From assembly GCA_963842295.1 (NCBI GenBank), contig CAWJFY010000004.1:124001-188000 (forward strand): a stretch of DNA of 64,000 nt, in the 5' to 3' direction. Made by a program: the position numbers and the translations under genes. Source of the DNA: JAJNBA01 sp963842295 (GTDB lineage: Bacteria; Actinomycetota; UBA4738; HRBIN12). The notes beneath the pieces are model-generated. The model was not told the DNA's origin, searched no databases, and saw only the letters and a program-made list of their open reading frames with translations. This document shows, one piece after another, positions 1 to 11,100 of the stretch (its first letter is position 1; the number at the start of each line of letters is the position of its first letter).

Positions 1-123
1 GTCACGATGGCCGACCTGGTGAACGACAACCTCGTGCCCGATCTGATCGCCCCTTTCGCGCTGGATCGGTTCTGGAAGCGGGAGCTCGTCTCGGAGATCG
101 CGGCGGCCGCCGTTTCCCACTGA
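1..123 (+). CDS. C-terminal end of a probable FAD-dependent oxidoreductase (partial)
   Basis: Frame 1 is open from the window edge to TGA at 121-123, giving the last 40 residues of a protein. The tail reads ...LVPDLIAPFALDRFW, which resembles the end of DAO/sarcosine-oxidase-type FAD enzymes, where a segment of the form D-(L/I)-x-PF-x-L-x-RF closes the FAD domain. The catalytic and FAD-binding regions lie outside the window, so the family call rests on this short tail only. It ends just upstream of fdhD on the same strand and may be co-transcribed with it. Confidence 0.4.
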   Translation, partial: VTMADLVNDNLVPDLIAPFALDRFWKRELVSEIAAAAVSH

Positions 124-127
124 GGAC

Positions 128-988
128 GTGCCATCATTGGCGGTGATGGCCACCGCAGCGCAGCCGCTCCGCCGGAACACCGCGAACGTGCACGTCGTGG
201 CGATGAACGACGGCATCCGTTCGGAACGAACGGACACCCTCGCTGCGGAGGAACCGCTCGAGATCCGGGTGCAGGGGCCGGGTCAGGAGCAGCGATCGGT
301 GGCCGTCACGATGCGAACGCCCGGCGGCGACTTCGAGCTCGCAGTGGGGTTCCTCTTCACGGAGGGATTGATCGCCCCCGAGGACGTCAGTCGGGTCGCC
401 TACTGCGACAATCTGCCGGGCGAGGACCAGCAGTACAACATCGTGTCGGTGACGATGAACCGTCCGTTCGACTTCGACCTACTGAAACGGAACTTCTATG
501 CGACCTCCTCCTGCGGGATCTGCGGGAAGGCGGCCCTCGATGACATCGAGGTGAGGTGCGCCCCCGTCCCGTCGGGCACGAGTGTCGCCGCCGACACGCT
601 GCTCGGCCTCCCCACCGCCCTTCGCAAGGCACAGAAGGTCTTCGAACGGACCGGAGGACTCCACGCCGCGGGCCTGTTCTCTCCCGACGGCGATCTCGTG
701 TCCGTCCGCGAGGACGTCGGCCGCCACAACGCGGTCGACAAGGTCGTGGGGGAGCAGGTACTGGCCGGCCGGGTCCCGCTCGCCGATCACGTGCTGCAGG
801 TGAGCGGCCGGCTCTCCTTCGAGATCGTGCAGAAGGCAGCGGTGGCGGGTATCCCGATCGTGAGCGCCGTGAGCGCGCCGTCGTCGCTTGCGGTGGAGGC
901 GGGAGAGCGATTCGGCATGACATTGGTCGGCTTCGTCCGCGACGAGCGGCTGAACGTCTACACCCATCCCGAGCGGGTCGTCGGGTGA
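128..988 (+). CDS. fdhD: FdhD, formate dehydrogenase accessory sulfurtransferase
   Basis: FdhD moves sulfur from the cysteine desulfurase IscS to the bis-MGD cofactor of formate dehydrogenase; without it the enzyme is inactive. The 286-residue product shows the family hallmarks: the conserved cysteine loop SSCGICGKAALDDIEV near residues 125-140, the LAVGFLFTEG segment near residue 75, and the VREDVGRHNAVDKVVG and SGRLSFEIVQKA blocks in the C-terminal half. The first GTG at 128 sits only one base after a GAGGA motif, so TTG 137 or ATG 146 are equally possible starts; all remove only a variable N-terminus. Its position ahead of a Sec-containing formate dehydrogenase fits its role. The assignment is secure. 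Confidence 0.93.
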   Translation: MPSLAVMATAAQPLRRNTANVHVVAMNDGIRSERTDTLAAEEPLEIRVQGPGQEQRSVAVTMRTPGGDFELAVGFLFTEGLIAPEDVSRVAYCDNLPGEDQQYNIVSVTMNRPFDFDLLKRNFYATSSCGICGKAALDDIEVRCAPVPSGTSVAADTLLGLPTALRKAQKVFERTGGLHAAGLFSPDGDLVSVREDVGRHNAVDKVVGEQVLAGRVPLADHVLQVSGRLSFEIVQKAAVAGIPIVSAVSAPSSLAVEAGERFGMTLVGFVRDERLNVYTHPERVVG

Positions 989-991
989 CGG

Positions 992-1792
992 TCACGAGAT
1001 CGCGACGCCGACGAGCCTTCCCACCCCGTAGGTGATCGCGGCCGCCACTCCGCCGATCGCGAGCATCCTCGCACCCGAGAGGAGCACGCCACGGCCGGTG
1101 AGTATCGTCATGGCGCCCCCCACCGCGAACAGCGTCAGGCCCGAGAGGCCCGCCGAGATCGCGACCGCCGCCTCGCCGGACGTGACCAGGAACGGGACGA
1201 GAGGGACCAACGCTCCGAGGGAGAACATCGCGAACGACGATCCAGCCGCGGCCCATGGCGAGCCGAGCCCTTCCTCCATGTCGATCCCGAGTTCCTCCCG
1301 AGCGTGGGTCTCCAAGGCGACCTCGGGATCCTTCATGAGCTCCGCAGCGATCCGCCCAGCAGTCTCAGGATCGATGCCCTTCCGCTCGTAGATCTGGGCC
1401 AACTCCCGCAGCTCCTCCTCGGGCTGTGTCGCGATCTCGTGTGCTTCCTTGTGGATCAGCTGCTCGAAGACCTCGCGCTGCACCTTCATCGAGACGTACT
1501 CGCCGGCTCCCATCGAGAACGCCCCGGCGAGAAGGCCTGCGAAGCCGGCGATCACCACCACCTCGCCGGCGACACCGGAACCTGCCACGCCGAAGATGAG
1601 CGAGAGGTTCGACACGAGCCCGTCGTTCAACCCGAAGATCGCAGCCCGCAGAGCTCCCGACTTGCTGCTCGACGCGTCCTGCTCCCCGTGGACCGGCCCA
1701 GGGTGCGGCCTCATGCGCCGGCCCCCTCGCACGCGGCTGATCAGGCTCGATGCAGCGGCGTCCTCGTCGATGGGCGTCGTCTCCGTGGTCAT
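992..1792 (-). CDS. VIT1/CCC1 family transporter (iron/manganese)
   Basis: A 266-residue membrane protein of the VIT1/CCC1 family, which moves Fe2+ or Mn2+ across membranes. The family start motif is visible as AIFGLNDGLVSNLSLIFGVAG (about residues 50-70 of the longest reading), followed by a GAGEYVS segment. A long acidic cytoplasmic stretch rich in E, H and M (EAHEIATQPEEELRELAQ and after) matches the metal-binding domain between TM2 and TM3. Three hydrophobic segments follow to the C-terminus. I chose ATG 1792 because a TACTGT hexamer lies exactly 6 nt upstream and there is no Shine-Dalgarno; a longer reading from 1825 adds only 11 poor residues. It is divergent from the formate dehydrogenase operon. 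The metal is not predictable; iron supply for the Fe-S-rich neighbours is an inference. Confidence 0.85.
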   Translation of the reverse strand: MTTETTPIDEDAAASSLISRVRGGRRMRPHPGPVHGEQDASSSKSGALRAAIFGLNDGLVSNLSLIFGVAGSGVAGEVVVIAGFAGLLAGAFSMGAGEYVSMKVQREVFEQLIHKEAHEIATQPEEELRELAQIYERKGIDPETAGRIAAELMKDPEVALETHAREELGIDMEEGLGSPWAAAGSSFAMFSLGALVPLVPFLVTSGEAAVAISAGLSGLTLFAVGGAMTILTGRGVLLSGARMLAIGGVAAAITYGVGRLVGVAIS

Positions 1793-1798
1793 GCGCAA

Positions 1799-1804
1799 AC
1801 AGTA
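1799..1804 (-). promoter_or_regulatory. -10 hexamer TACTGT of a probable leaderless transcript
   Basis: On the minus strand TACTGT is followed by 6 nt and then the ATG of the VIT1/CCC1 gene, leaving no room for a ribosome binding site. It belongs to the TANNNT-N6-8-start pattern repeated at least eleven times in the window. Confidence 0.45.
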
Positions 1805-1864
1805 GACAAGGACCCGTCTCGACACACAGCTCCGGTTTCCCCTGGCCGCCTAGAATCGCTCCAC

Positions 1865-1881
1865 GGTCGGATCGTCCGACC
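1865..1881. promoter_or_regulatory. Perfect palindrome upstream of the formate dehydrogenase operon
   Basis: GGTCGGA-TCG-TCCGACC is a 7-bp perfect inverted repeat with a 3-nt spacer, about 55 nt before the fdhA start. A TAGAAT hexamer (possible -10) lies just upstream near 1850, so the palindrome would fall in the early transcribed region. It could be an operator or a leader hairpin; no specific regulator can be named. Confidence 0.4.
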
Positions 1882-1895
1882 CGGATCGAAGGAGA

Positions 1896-1919
1896 GGCCG
1901 AGGAAACGGCCGAGGAAAC
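1896..1919 (+). repeat. 12-bp tandem duplication in the fdhA leader
   Basis: GGCCGAGGAAAC occurs twice head to tail (1896-1907 and 1908-1919), directly followed by GAAAGGAGC, which contains the Shine-Dalgarno AAAGGAG (1921-1927) of fdhA. The duplication places two extra purine-rich GAGGAAA segments upstream of the real ribosome binding site. Confidence 0.6.
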
Positions 1920-1935
1920 GAAAGGAGCGCGCTCG

Positions 1936-3873
1936 ATGCCGAACGGGCTCACGCGACTGACCGAGCCGATGGTGCGCGAGGACGGGGAGCTGCGCGTCGC
2001 CACCTGGGAGGAGGCCCTGGACCGGGCCGCCGAAGGGCTGCGCGCCGCGACGGAACGGCACGGCGGCAAGGGGGTCGGCCTGTTCAGCTGCTCGAAGGCC
2101 ACGAACGAGATGAACTTCGCGGCGCAGAAGTTCATCCGCCAGGCCCTGGGCAGCAACAACATCGACAGCTGCAACCGCACCTGACACGCACCGAGCGTGG
2201 TCGGTCTGGCCACGGTCTTCGGTGCCGGAGGCGGTACCAGCTCATACGAGGAGGCGGAGCACACCGACCTCATGCTGCTGTGGGGCTCGAACGCTCGCGC
2301 GGCACATCCCATCTTCTTCCACCACGTCCTGAAGGGGATCCACGACGGGATGCGGTTGATCGTGGTCGACCCTCGCCGGACCGAGTCCGCCGAGTGGGGA
2401 GACCTCTGGCTGGGGCTGGACGTCGGCACCGATATCGCCCTCTCGAACACGATGGCACGGGAGATCATCGTGAACGACCTGCACCATCGGGCGTTCATCG
2501 AGCTCGCGACGACCGGCTTCGACGACTACGCGGCGTCGGTGATGGACTGGACGCTCGAACGGGGCGCGGAGGTCACCGGCATCCCTGCCGAGGTGATCAG
2601 TGAGGTGGCGCTCGCGTACGCGAAGGCGGATCGCGCGATGATCTGCTGGACCCTCGGGATCACCGAGCACCACAACGCCGCCGATAACGTCCTCGCACTG
2701 ATCAACCTGGGGCTGCTGACCGGCCATGTAGGGACGTATGGGTCCGGGATGAACCCGCTCCGCGGTCAGAACAACGTCCAGGGCGGCGGCGACATGGGCG
2801 CGATCCCGAACAAGTTGACGGGCTTCCAGGACATCGAGACGGACGACGTCGCCCGCGACCGGTTCGAACAGGCGTGGGACGTGAAGCTCGTCCCGAAGCG
2901 GGGCTGGCATCTCTCGCAGATGTTCGAGGCGATGGAGGAGGGCGACCTCACGGCGCTGTACGTGATCGGGGAGAATCCCGCCGCCTCCGAAGCGGATAAT
3001 CAGAAGACCCACAAGCTCCTGTCGAACCTCGACATCCTCATCGTGCAGGACATCCTCATGACGCAGACCGCGAAGATGGCCGATGTGGTGCTACCCGCCG
3101 CGAACTCGGCGTTCGAGTCGGAAGGGACCGTGACGAACAGCGAACGCCGCGTGCAACGGGTGCGCCCCGCACTGGTGCCTCCGGGCCACGCGAAGGACGA
3201 CATCTGGATCATCGCGGAGCTGGCGAAGCGTCTGGGTCACGACTGGGGCGACCCGAGTGCGCAAGACGTGTGGGAGGAGGTCCGCCGGCTCTCGCCGATG
3301 CACGCCGGGATGTCGTGGCAACGACTCGAGGAGCTCGGCGGGATCCAGTGGCCGTGCCCTGATGAGTCGCACCCCGGGACGAAGTTCCTCCACGCTCGCC
3401 TCTGGTCCGAAGACCCGGAGGAGCAGGGGATGAAGGCACCGTTCTCGGTGGTCCTGTACGAGCCGCCTGTCGATGAGTTGGACGAGGACTACCCGTTCCG
3501 ACTGACGACAGGGCGGCGGCTCGACTCGTACAACACGGGGGTCCAGACGGGCGAGTACACGTCGCCACTGCGACGGGAGGAGACGCTGGACATGTCGCCG
3601 GAGGACGCCGAGCGGCTGGGGGTGCAGGAAGGGGAGCGGGTGCGGATCGCCTCCCGTCGTGGTGAGGTGGTGGCCCCGGTGCGCCTGGCGCTCGGTCTGC
3701 GTCCCGGTCTGCTGTTCATGACGTTGCACTTCCCGGATCAGGTCGACATCAACAACCTCACGATCGATGCGTGGGATCCGAAGTCGGGGACCGCCGAGTT
3801 CAAGGCCACCGCCGTGCAGGTGGAGAAGCTCCCGGAGCCGGTCGTCGCGGCCGGCGCAGAGGACCGCGAGTGA
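1936..3873 (+). CDS. fdhA: Selenocysteine-containing formate dehydrogenase catalytic subunit (UGA read as Sec at codon 83)
   Basis: This is the molybdopterin (bis-MGD) catalytic part of formate dehydrogenase, 645 residues when the in-frame TGA at 2182-2184 is read through as selenocysteine. The context NIDSCNRT-U-HAPSVVGL matches the E. coli FdhF active site, where Sec is followed by His. The frame continues intact on both sides to TAG/TGA at 3871-3873. Later blocks are typical of FdhA: NPLRGQNNVQGGGDMGA, ENPAASEADNQ, VLPAANSAFESEGT, and the C-terminal DP-binding barrel with TGRRLDSYNTG and WDPKSGTAEFK. ATG 1936 has a good AAAGGAG at spacing 8. The protein begins directly at the equivalent of RLTxPM(I/V)R and lacks the N-terminal 4Fe-4S/MGD-binding segment, which is encoded downstream at 5752-6711. 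An automated caller would split it at the UGA. It presumably needs SelA/B/C/D encoded elsewhere. Confidence 0.93.
2182..2213 (+). promoter_or_regulatory. Sec UGA codon plus bacterial SECIS hairpin
   Basis: After the UGA (2182-2184), 18 nt precede the apical loop GGTCT (2203-2207). That is the same spacing and loop as the E. coli fdhF SECIS that binds SelB. The loop is closed by a 6-bp stem GTGGTC (2197-2202) with GGCCAC (2208-2213), including one G-U wobble. This supports recoding of UGA rather than a nonsense mutation. Confidence 0.85.
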
Positions 3874-3892
3874 GGGAGCCGACGGGGGTGGC

Positions 3893-5751
<1,859 letters not shown>

Positions 5752-5755
<4 letters not shown>

Positions 5756-6711
5756 GCCAGGCGATACCGCTCGACGTTCCGAGGCGGCTGGTCGACGTCG
5801 AGATCGACGGACGTACGGTTCGCGTCCCCGAGGGCGCGACGATCCTCGACGCGTGCCGCGCCCAGGGCGTGGATACGCCCACGATGTGTTACGCGGACAA
5901 CCTGACGCCGATCAACGCCTGTCGCGTGTGTGTCGTCGAGGTCGAGGGGTCGCGCGTCCTCGCCCCGGCATGCTCCCGGCTGGTCGAGCCCGAGATGAAG
6001 GTGAAGACCGATACGGAGCGGGTCCGGCACTCGCGCAAGCTCGTGATGGAGTTCCTCGCCTCGAGCGTCGACACGACGCTCGCGAGCCCGGACTGGCACC
6101 GGTGGATGGGGGAGTACGCTGCCGACCCCACACGGTTCGGCGCCGAGATGGAGCCGATGGCGGAGGGGGAGCGCGACGAGCGATGGGCGGGTCATCACCA
6201 CGACCCCGACCCGGCCGTGGCGGAGACCGTGGCACAGCCGGTGAAGGTCGACAACGACCTCTATGTGCGCGACTACGAGCGGTGCGTCCTCTGCTACAAG
6301 TGCGTCGAGGCGTGCGGTGTCGATGCGCAGAACACCTTCGCGATCGCGGTCGCCGGTCGCGGCTTCGACGCGAGGATCTCCACGGAATTCTCGGTGCCGC
6401 TCGACGAATCAGCGTGCGTCTACTGCGGGAACTGCATCGGCGTTTGCCCGACGGGCGCGTTGATGTTCAAGTCGGAGCACGACATGCGCGCGGAGGGCAC
6501 GTGGGATGAGGACGCTCAGACCGTCACGAACACGATCTGCCCGTACTGCGGCGTGGGGTGCGAGCTCGAGGTGCACGTGCAAGACAACGAGATCGTGAAG
6601 GTCACGTCACCTGAGGATCATTCGGTCACGAGCGGCCATCTCTGCATCAAGGGCCGGTTCGGCTTCGCCTACGTCCAGAGTCGAGGGAAACGCGACGGCC
6701 GGGGACGGTAG
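5752..6711 (+). CDS. Fe-S N-terminal part of formate dehydrogenase alpha subunit (2Fe-2S, two 4Fe-4S and MGD-domain Fe-S), encoded separately
   Basis: The 319-residue product corresponds to the N-terminal third of FdsA/FdhA. In order it has a NuoG-type [2Fe-2S] domain (CYADN, CRVC, PACS cysteines, residues about 45-80), a dicluster ferredoxin (CVLCYKCVEACG and CVYCGNCIGVCPTGAL, about residues 180-235) and the molybdopterin-enzyme 4Fe-4S motif CPYCGVGCELEV with GHLCIKGRFGF (about 262-310). It stops where a normal alpha subunit would run into the catalytic domains, and that missing part is the upstream Sec gene at 1936-3873. The second NuoG-like His-Cys3 cluster region (after HSRKLVMEFLASS) has no cysteines, so that cluster is absent. 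GTG 5752 overlaps the NuoEF stop (GTGA). The tail may be frameshifted into the MobA domain. Confidence 0.9.
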
Positions 6712-6715
6712 CGGG

Positions 6716-7297
6716 GTCGCGGGCATCGTCCTCGCGGGGGGGCGATCCGGCCGGTTCGGGCGTGACAAGCTCGCAGAGGAGTACGAGGGAAGCCCGTTGC
6801 TCCAGCGTCCGGTCTCGCGTCTGCTCGAGGTCTGCGATGACGTGATCGTGGTGCTCGCGCCCGACGCCGAGGAGCCCTCGATACCCGCGGGCATGCGGGT
6901 TGAGTTCGCGAGGGATGCGATCGAGGGGGAGGGGCCGCTCCGGGGGTTGTCCGCAGGGCTGGGTGTCGTGAACGCGGAGTGGGTTGTCCTCGCGGGCGGG
7001 GACATGCCGGATCTTCAACCCGCGGTGCTCCGGGAGATGCTCCGTGCCGCCCGCGAGACGGGAGTCGTCGTGGTCACGCTCTCCGACGAAGGAACGGAGA
7101 GGCCGCTGCCGTGCGTGCTGCGGACGTCGCCCGCGACCGAAGCGGTAGGTGCCCTCCTCGAGGCCGGGCGGCGGAGTCTGCGGGAGCTGCTCGCGGCGGT
7201 CACGACCGTCGTGATCGACGAACCGACGTGGACCGCGCTCGACCCGGAGCGTCGAACGCTCGTCGACGTCGACGAGCCGACCGACCTGGAGCGCTGA
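6716..7297 (+). CDS. mobA: MobA-like molybdenum cofactor guanylyltransferase domain (no canonical start codon)
   Basis: MobA joins GMP to molybdopterin to make the MGD cofactor used by formate dehydrogenase. The reading frame encodes the nucleotidyltransferase signature LAGGRSGRFGRDKLAEEY from about 6731, then GEGPLRGLSAGL, LAGGDMPDLQP (metal-binding GD) and a C-terminal VDVDEPTDLER. The first ATG in frame is at 6797, which would delete the catalytic LAGG loop. No ATG, GTG or TTG exists in this frame between the preceding in-frame stop (6596) and 6797. The domain therefore either uses a rare start or is joined by frameshift to the upstream Fe-S subunit, with linker VEGNATAGDGSG if one base near 6660-6700 is extra. 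I give 6716 as the start of recognisable homology. The domain identity is firm; the gene boundary is not. Confidence 0.7.
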   Translation, partial: VAGIVLAGGRSGRFGRDKLAEEYEGSPLLQRPVSRLLEVCDDVIVVLAPDAEEPSIPAGMRVEFARDAIEGEGPLRGLSAGLGVVNAEWVVLAGGDMPDLQPAVLREMLRAARETGVVVVTLSDEGTERPLPCVLRTSPATEAVGALLEAGRRSLRELLAAVTTVVIDEPTWTALDPERRTLVDVDEPTDLER

Positions 7298-7305
7298 CTC
7301 GAGGA

Positions 7306-7311
7306 TAGGCT
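7306..7311 (+). promoter_or_regulatory. -10 hexamer TAGGCT of a probable leaderless transcript
   Basis: TAGGCT ends 6 nt before the GTG start of the MBL-fold gene, with no Shine-Dalgarno in between. Confidence 0.45.
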
Positions 7312-7317
7312 CGACCC

Positions 7318-8145
7318 GTGCCGCACGAACCGCTGATCCTCGGGTCCTTCGAGATCGTGCCCCTCTGCGATGGATGGGCCGCGCTCCCGCTCAACGAGGA
7401 AGTCCCCGGCCACGACGTGGACTGGGACGCCGAACGACGGCGCTACCCGTGGGCTTTCCCGCCCGACGGCGCCGATGGCTGGGCGTGGCATGTCCACGCG
7501 TTCCTCCTGCGCTCTCCCGGCGGCTTGGTCCTCGTCGATACGGGCATCGGACATCTGGGTCCTCCGCGCTACGACGTGACGGGCCGGATCGATGACGAGC
7601 TCCGAGCGGTGGGCGTGGCGCCCAGCGACATCGACCACGTCGTCTACACGCACCTGCACGCCGACCACTCGGGAGGGGCGTGTTTCCCGGACGGGAGCCC
7701 GAGGTTCCCGAACTCGCGACATCACGTGCATCCAGCCGACTGGACGTTCTTCGGAGAACCGCAGACCCCGCCGGCCTTCACGGGCCGCTTCGCCATGGCA
7801 GCGCTCGAGGAGTTCGGGGTGCTGGACTTCGATCCCGACGACCGTGAGATCGTGACCGGGGTGCGCGTGGTTCACGCGCCCGGTCACACACCCGGCCACC
7901 GGGTCGTGCTCATCGACGGAGAAGGAGAAGAGGGGGGCCTGCTCATCGCCGGTGACCTTCTCCACGTGCCGCCTCAGGTCGTCCACCCGGAGTGGACCTC
8001 GGATCACGACGAAGACCCCGAGGCGGCATGCGAGTCACGCATCCGGTGGGTCGAGGACGCTCGACGTCAGCGCCGGCGAGTGGCCTTCGCCCATTTCGGC
8101 CGGCCGTTCGGTCGCGTGGACGCCGACGGCTGGACGTCGATGTGA
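7318..8145 (+). CDS. MBL-fold metallohydrolase
   Basis: A 275-residue metallo-beta-lactamase-fold protein. The metal-binding motif THLHADHSGG (near residue 112) supplies the HxHxDH ligands. Further ligands are expected in APGHTPGH (near 183) and in IAGDLLH (near 207), with a late histidine in FAHFG. An upstream LVDTGIGHLG supplies the typical first strand. These features fit hydrolases of the lactonase/glyoxalase-II-like group, but the substrate cannot be told. The GTG start at 7318 is supported by the TAGGCT hexamer 6 nt upstream. It stands alone after the formate dehydrogenase operon and ends four bases before the convergent cyclase gene. Confidence 0.85.
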   Translation: MPHEPLILGSFEIVPLCDGWAALPLNEEVPGHDVDWDAERRRYPWAFPPDGADGWAWHVHAFLLRSPGGLVLVDTGIGHLGPPRYDVTGRIDDELRAVGVAPSDIDHVVYTHLHADHSGGACFPDGSPRFPNSRHHVHPADWTFFGEPQTPPAFTGRFAMAALEEFGVLDFDPDDREIVTGVRVVHAPGHTPGHRVVLIDGEGEEGGLLIAGDLLHVPPQVVHPEWTSDHDEDPEAACESRIRWVEDARRQRRRVAFAHFGRPFGRVDADGWTSM

Positions 8146-8149
8146 CCCG

Positions 8150-11100
8150 CTAGTCCGAGATCCCCAGCTTCCCGAGCAGCTCGCGAGCTTGCTCCACGAG
8201 GACCAGGAGACCTTTCGCCTCCGCGAGGTCGCGGGCTCCACGGGTCAGAGTGATCGCTTCCTCGCGGCGAGTCGGATCGAGGCTTCGGGCCGCGCTCAAT
8301 CGAACCTCCGTCCGCCAGAGCGGAGCGTCGGACTGGTCGACGAGCTCTACCGCGGCCAACAGATGCCGTGCGGAATCGTCTGCATCCGTGTCGGCGAGGA
8401 GGTGGCCGCGAGCGACCTCGATGAAGGTCTGCGACGCGAGGTCGCCGGGGGCCGCGGCCTGTTCGGCGATACGCAGCCATCGTTCCGCCTCCGTCCGGTC
8501 ACCCCGGCGCATCTCGATCTCGGCAAGCTCACCGGCCATCGTCGAAAGGAACGCGGTCTCGCCGAGGGCTTCGAGTTCGTCGCATCCTTGCCGCAGCTCG
8601 TTGGCCGCGCGATCCTCGTCACCGGCCAGCATCGCCAGCCTCGCGGTGAGCTGTGTGGAGGACCAGTACTCGATCATGAGCCCGAGCTCTTGCACGATCG
8701 CGCGCGATTCGTCGACGAGCCTGCCGCCCTCCTCGATCCTGCCGACCCACGCGGTATGCATCCCGATGCCCTTGAGACAGGATTGTTCGAGCCGGCGGTC
8801 TCCTTGCGCCCTCGCCTCTTCGAGCGTTCGCTGCATGAGCTCGGTGCCCTCGGCGAGGGGCCGCGGTCCGAGCCCGACCGTCGCCTGCAGGTGCCCTGTC
8901 ATCTCGATCACGATGTAGCGATCACCCGCCCGGTGCGCATGCTCGATCGCGCGCTCGGCGGCGGCACCGGAATCTTCCAGGCGTTGTCGGAGCCACAACG
9001 CGTAGGACTTCTGCATCCAGGCCATCGCTGCGCCCCGCGGGTCGCGGATCCCTTCGAAAAGGTCGATCAGTCGGTCAGCTGCCGACTCCCACTCGTCGAC
9101 GTCCACCTCCGGGTCCGCGATGACCCGCGCGATCCACAGGACGCACTCGGCGTATCCCGCCGAGACCTCGTCGCCGGCGATCCGAGCGCCATCCAGCGTT
9201 GCCTGGAGCACGGCGGTCCCCGCCGCGATCGATCCCGACTCGGTCAGCGCCAGCCCCAAGTCCGAGCCGATCCTCAAGCGATCGGGGTCATCAGGAGGGA
9301 GGAGCTCGACCGCCCGCCCCAGCAGGTTGGACGCCGCTCCCATGTCACCCCGCTGGAACGCCCGCCGGCCGGCCGCACCGAGATGCTCGAACGCCTTCCG
9401 CCCGATGGCCGCTGTCCTGTTGTCGCGCAGACCCAGCGCCGACCGCAGGCGGTATGCGTGTTCGAGGTGATACCCGATGAATTCGTCGAACTCGGAGCTC
9501 CTTGCGCCGAGGGTCTGCTCGAGGTGTCCGGCGAACGATTCGTGCAGGGACGCACGCTCCGCTTTCGGGAGCGTGTCGTAGGCGGCATCGCGGAGGAGGA
9601 TGTGCCGGAACCGCAGAGCTTCGCGCGCGCCCACGTCGGACGGGCTCGGGCGAACGAGGTCTTTCTGCAGGAGGCCACCGAGCAGATCCGAGACCTGGGG
9701 ACGGATCGCGTCGGGTACCAGCGCCCGAACCGCCTCCGGTTCGAAGACCTCGCCGACGACCGATGCCGCCTCGAGCACCAGCCGCTCATCGCCCGTGAGG
9801 CGGTCCAAGCGCGCCGCGAGCAGCGCGGAGATCGCCGGCGGGACCTGGACCGTGGTGAGATCGACGGTCGCGACCCACTCGTCGTCCTTCAGCACGAGGA
9901 CACTGTCGTCGAGCAGCATCCCGAGCATCTCCTCCACGAACAAGGGGTTGCCCTGTGCGGCGGCGCGGATCCGTTCGCGGATCTCGGGCGTGAGGGCGGG
10001 GTGACCGAGGAGGTTCTCGATCAGGACGTCGGCCTCGGGCTCCGAAAGCGGCTCGAGGTGCACGCTCGTCGCGTTCCGCTTGCCGCCGCCCCATGCGGGA
10101 CGCTCCTCGAGCAGCTCCGGCCTGGCCATGCACAGCAGCAGGATCGGCGCGTCGCGGGACCAGTCGGCGACATGTTCGATCACGTCCAGGAGGGTCGGTT
10201 CCGCCCAGTGGATGTCGTCGAGCACCGCCACGACGGGCAGCTGGCGAGCCATGGCCTCGAGGAACCGCCGGATCGCCCACGACGCCTCCACGGGGCCTCC
10301 GCCGTCGATCCCGAGCAGGTCCGCCAGCTGGATGGCGATCGCCTCGGCCTCGGGTGCATCGCCCAGGGCGCGAAGGAGCGCGTTGCGCGCCTGGCCGGGC
10401 GGATCGCCTTCCCTGATGCCGGCCGCCTGGATCGCCATCTCGGTGACCGGCCAGAACGTGATGCCCTCACCGTAGGAGAGGCAGCGGCCCGTGAGAACCG
10501 CCGCTCGACCCTGGACCTGCGATCCGAACTCCCGGACGAGACGAGACTTGCCGATGCCGGCCGGGCCGAGCACCGTGAACAGGTGACACGTGGAGTCGCC
10601 GACCGCGCCCTCGAAGGCGTCGAGGAGCGTCCGGAGCTGTCGTTCCCGTCCGATCATCGGGGCATCGAGCCTCCGCTCATGACCGGCGGCGCCCTTCTGG
10701 ACGGTGAGCAGGCGGTAGGCACCCACGGCGTCTGCCTTCCCCTTCAGGGCGAGCGGATCGACCGGCTCGGCCTCGACCGCGTCGCGGACGAGGTCGAACG
10801 TGCGCTCCCCGATGAAGATCTCCCCAGGGGCGGCCGCCTGCTCGAGCCTTGCCGCGGTGTTCACGGCGTCACCGGTCACCAAACGCTGGTCGGCCGTGCG
10901 ATCGCCGGCCATCACCTCGCCGGTGTTGATCCCGGTCCGCACCTCGATCGAAACGCCGAGTTCGTGTTCCAGCTCTTGGTTGAGATCGGCGAGGGCTTCG
11001 CGCATCTCGACCGCCGCGCGCACCGCGCGGACGGCGTCGTCCTCGTGGAGTCGCGGGACGCCGAACACCGCCATGATCGCGTCTCCGATGAACTTCTCGA

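Noticed and set aside
2182..2184. TGA read as a nonsense mutation making fdhA a pseudogene
   Set aside because: The codon is at the known Sec position, flanked by active-site motifs, and followed by a matching SECIS; the frame stays open on both sides.
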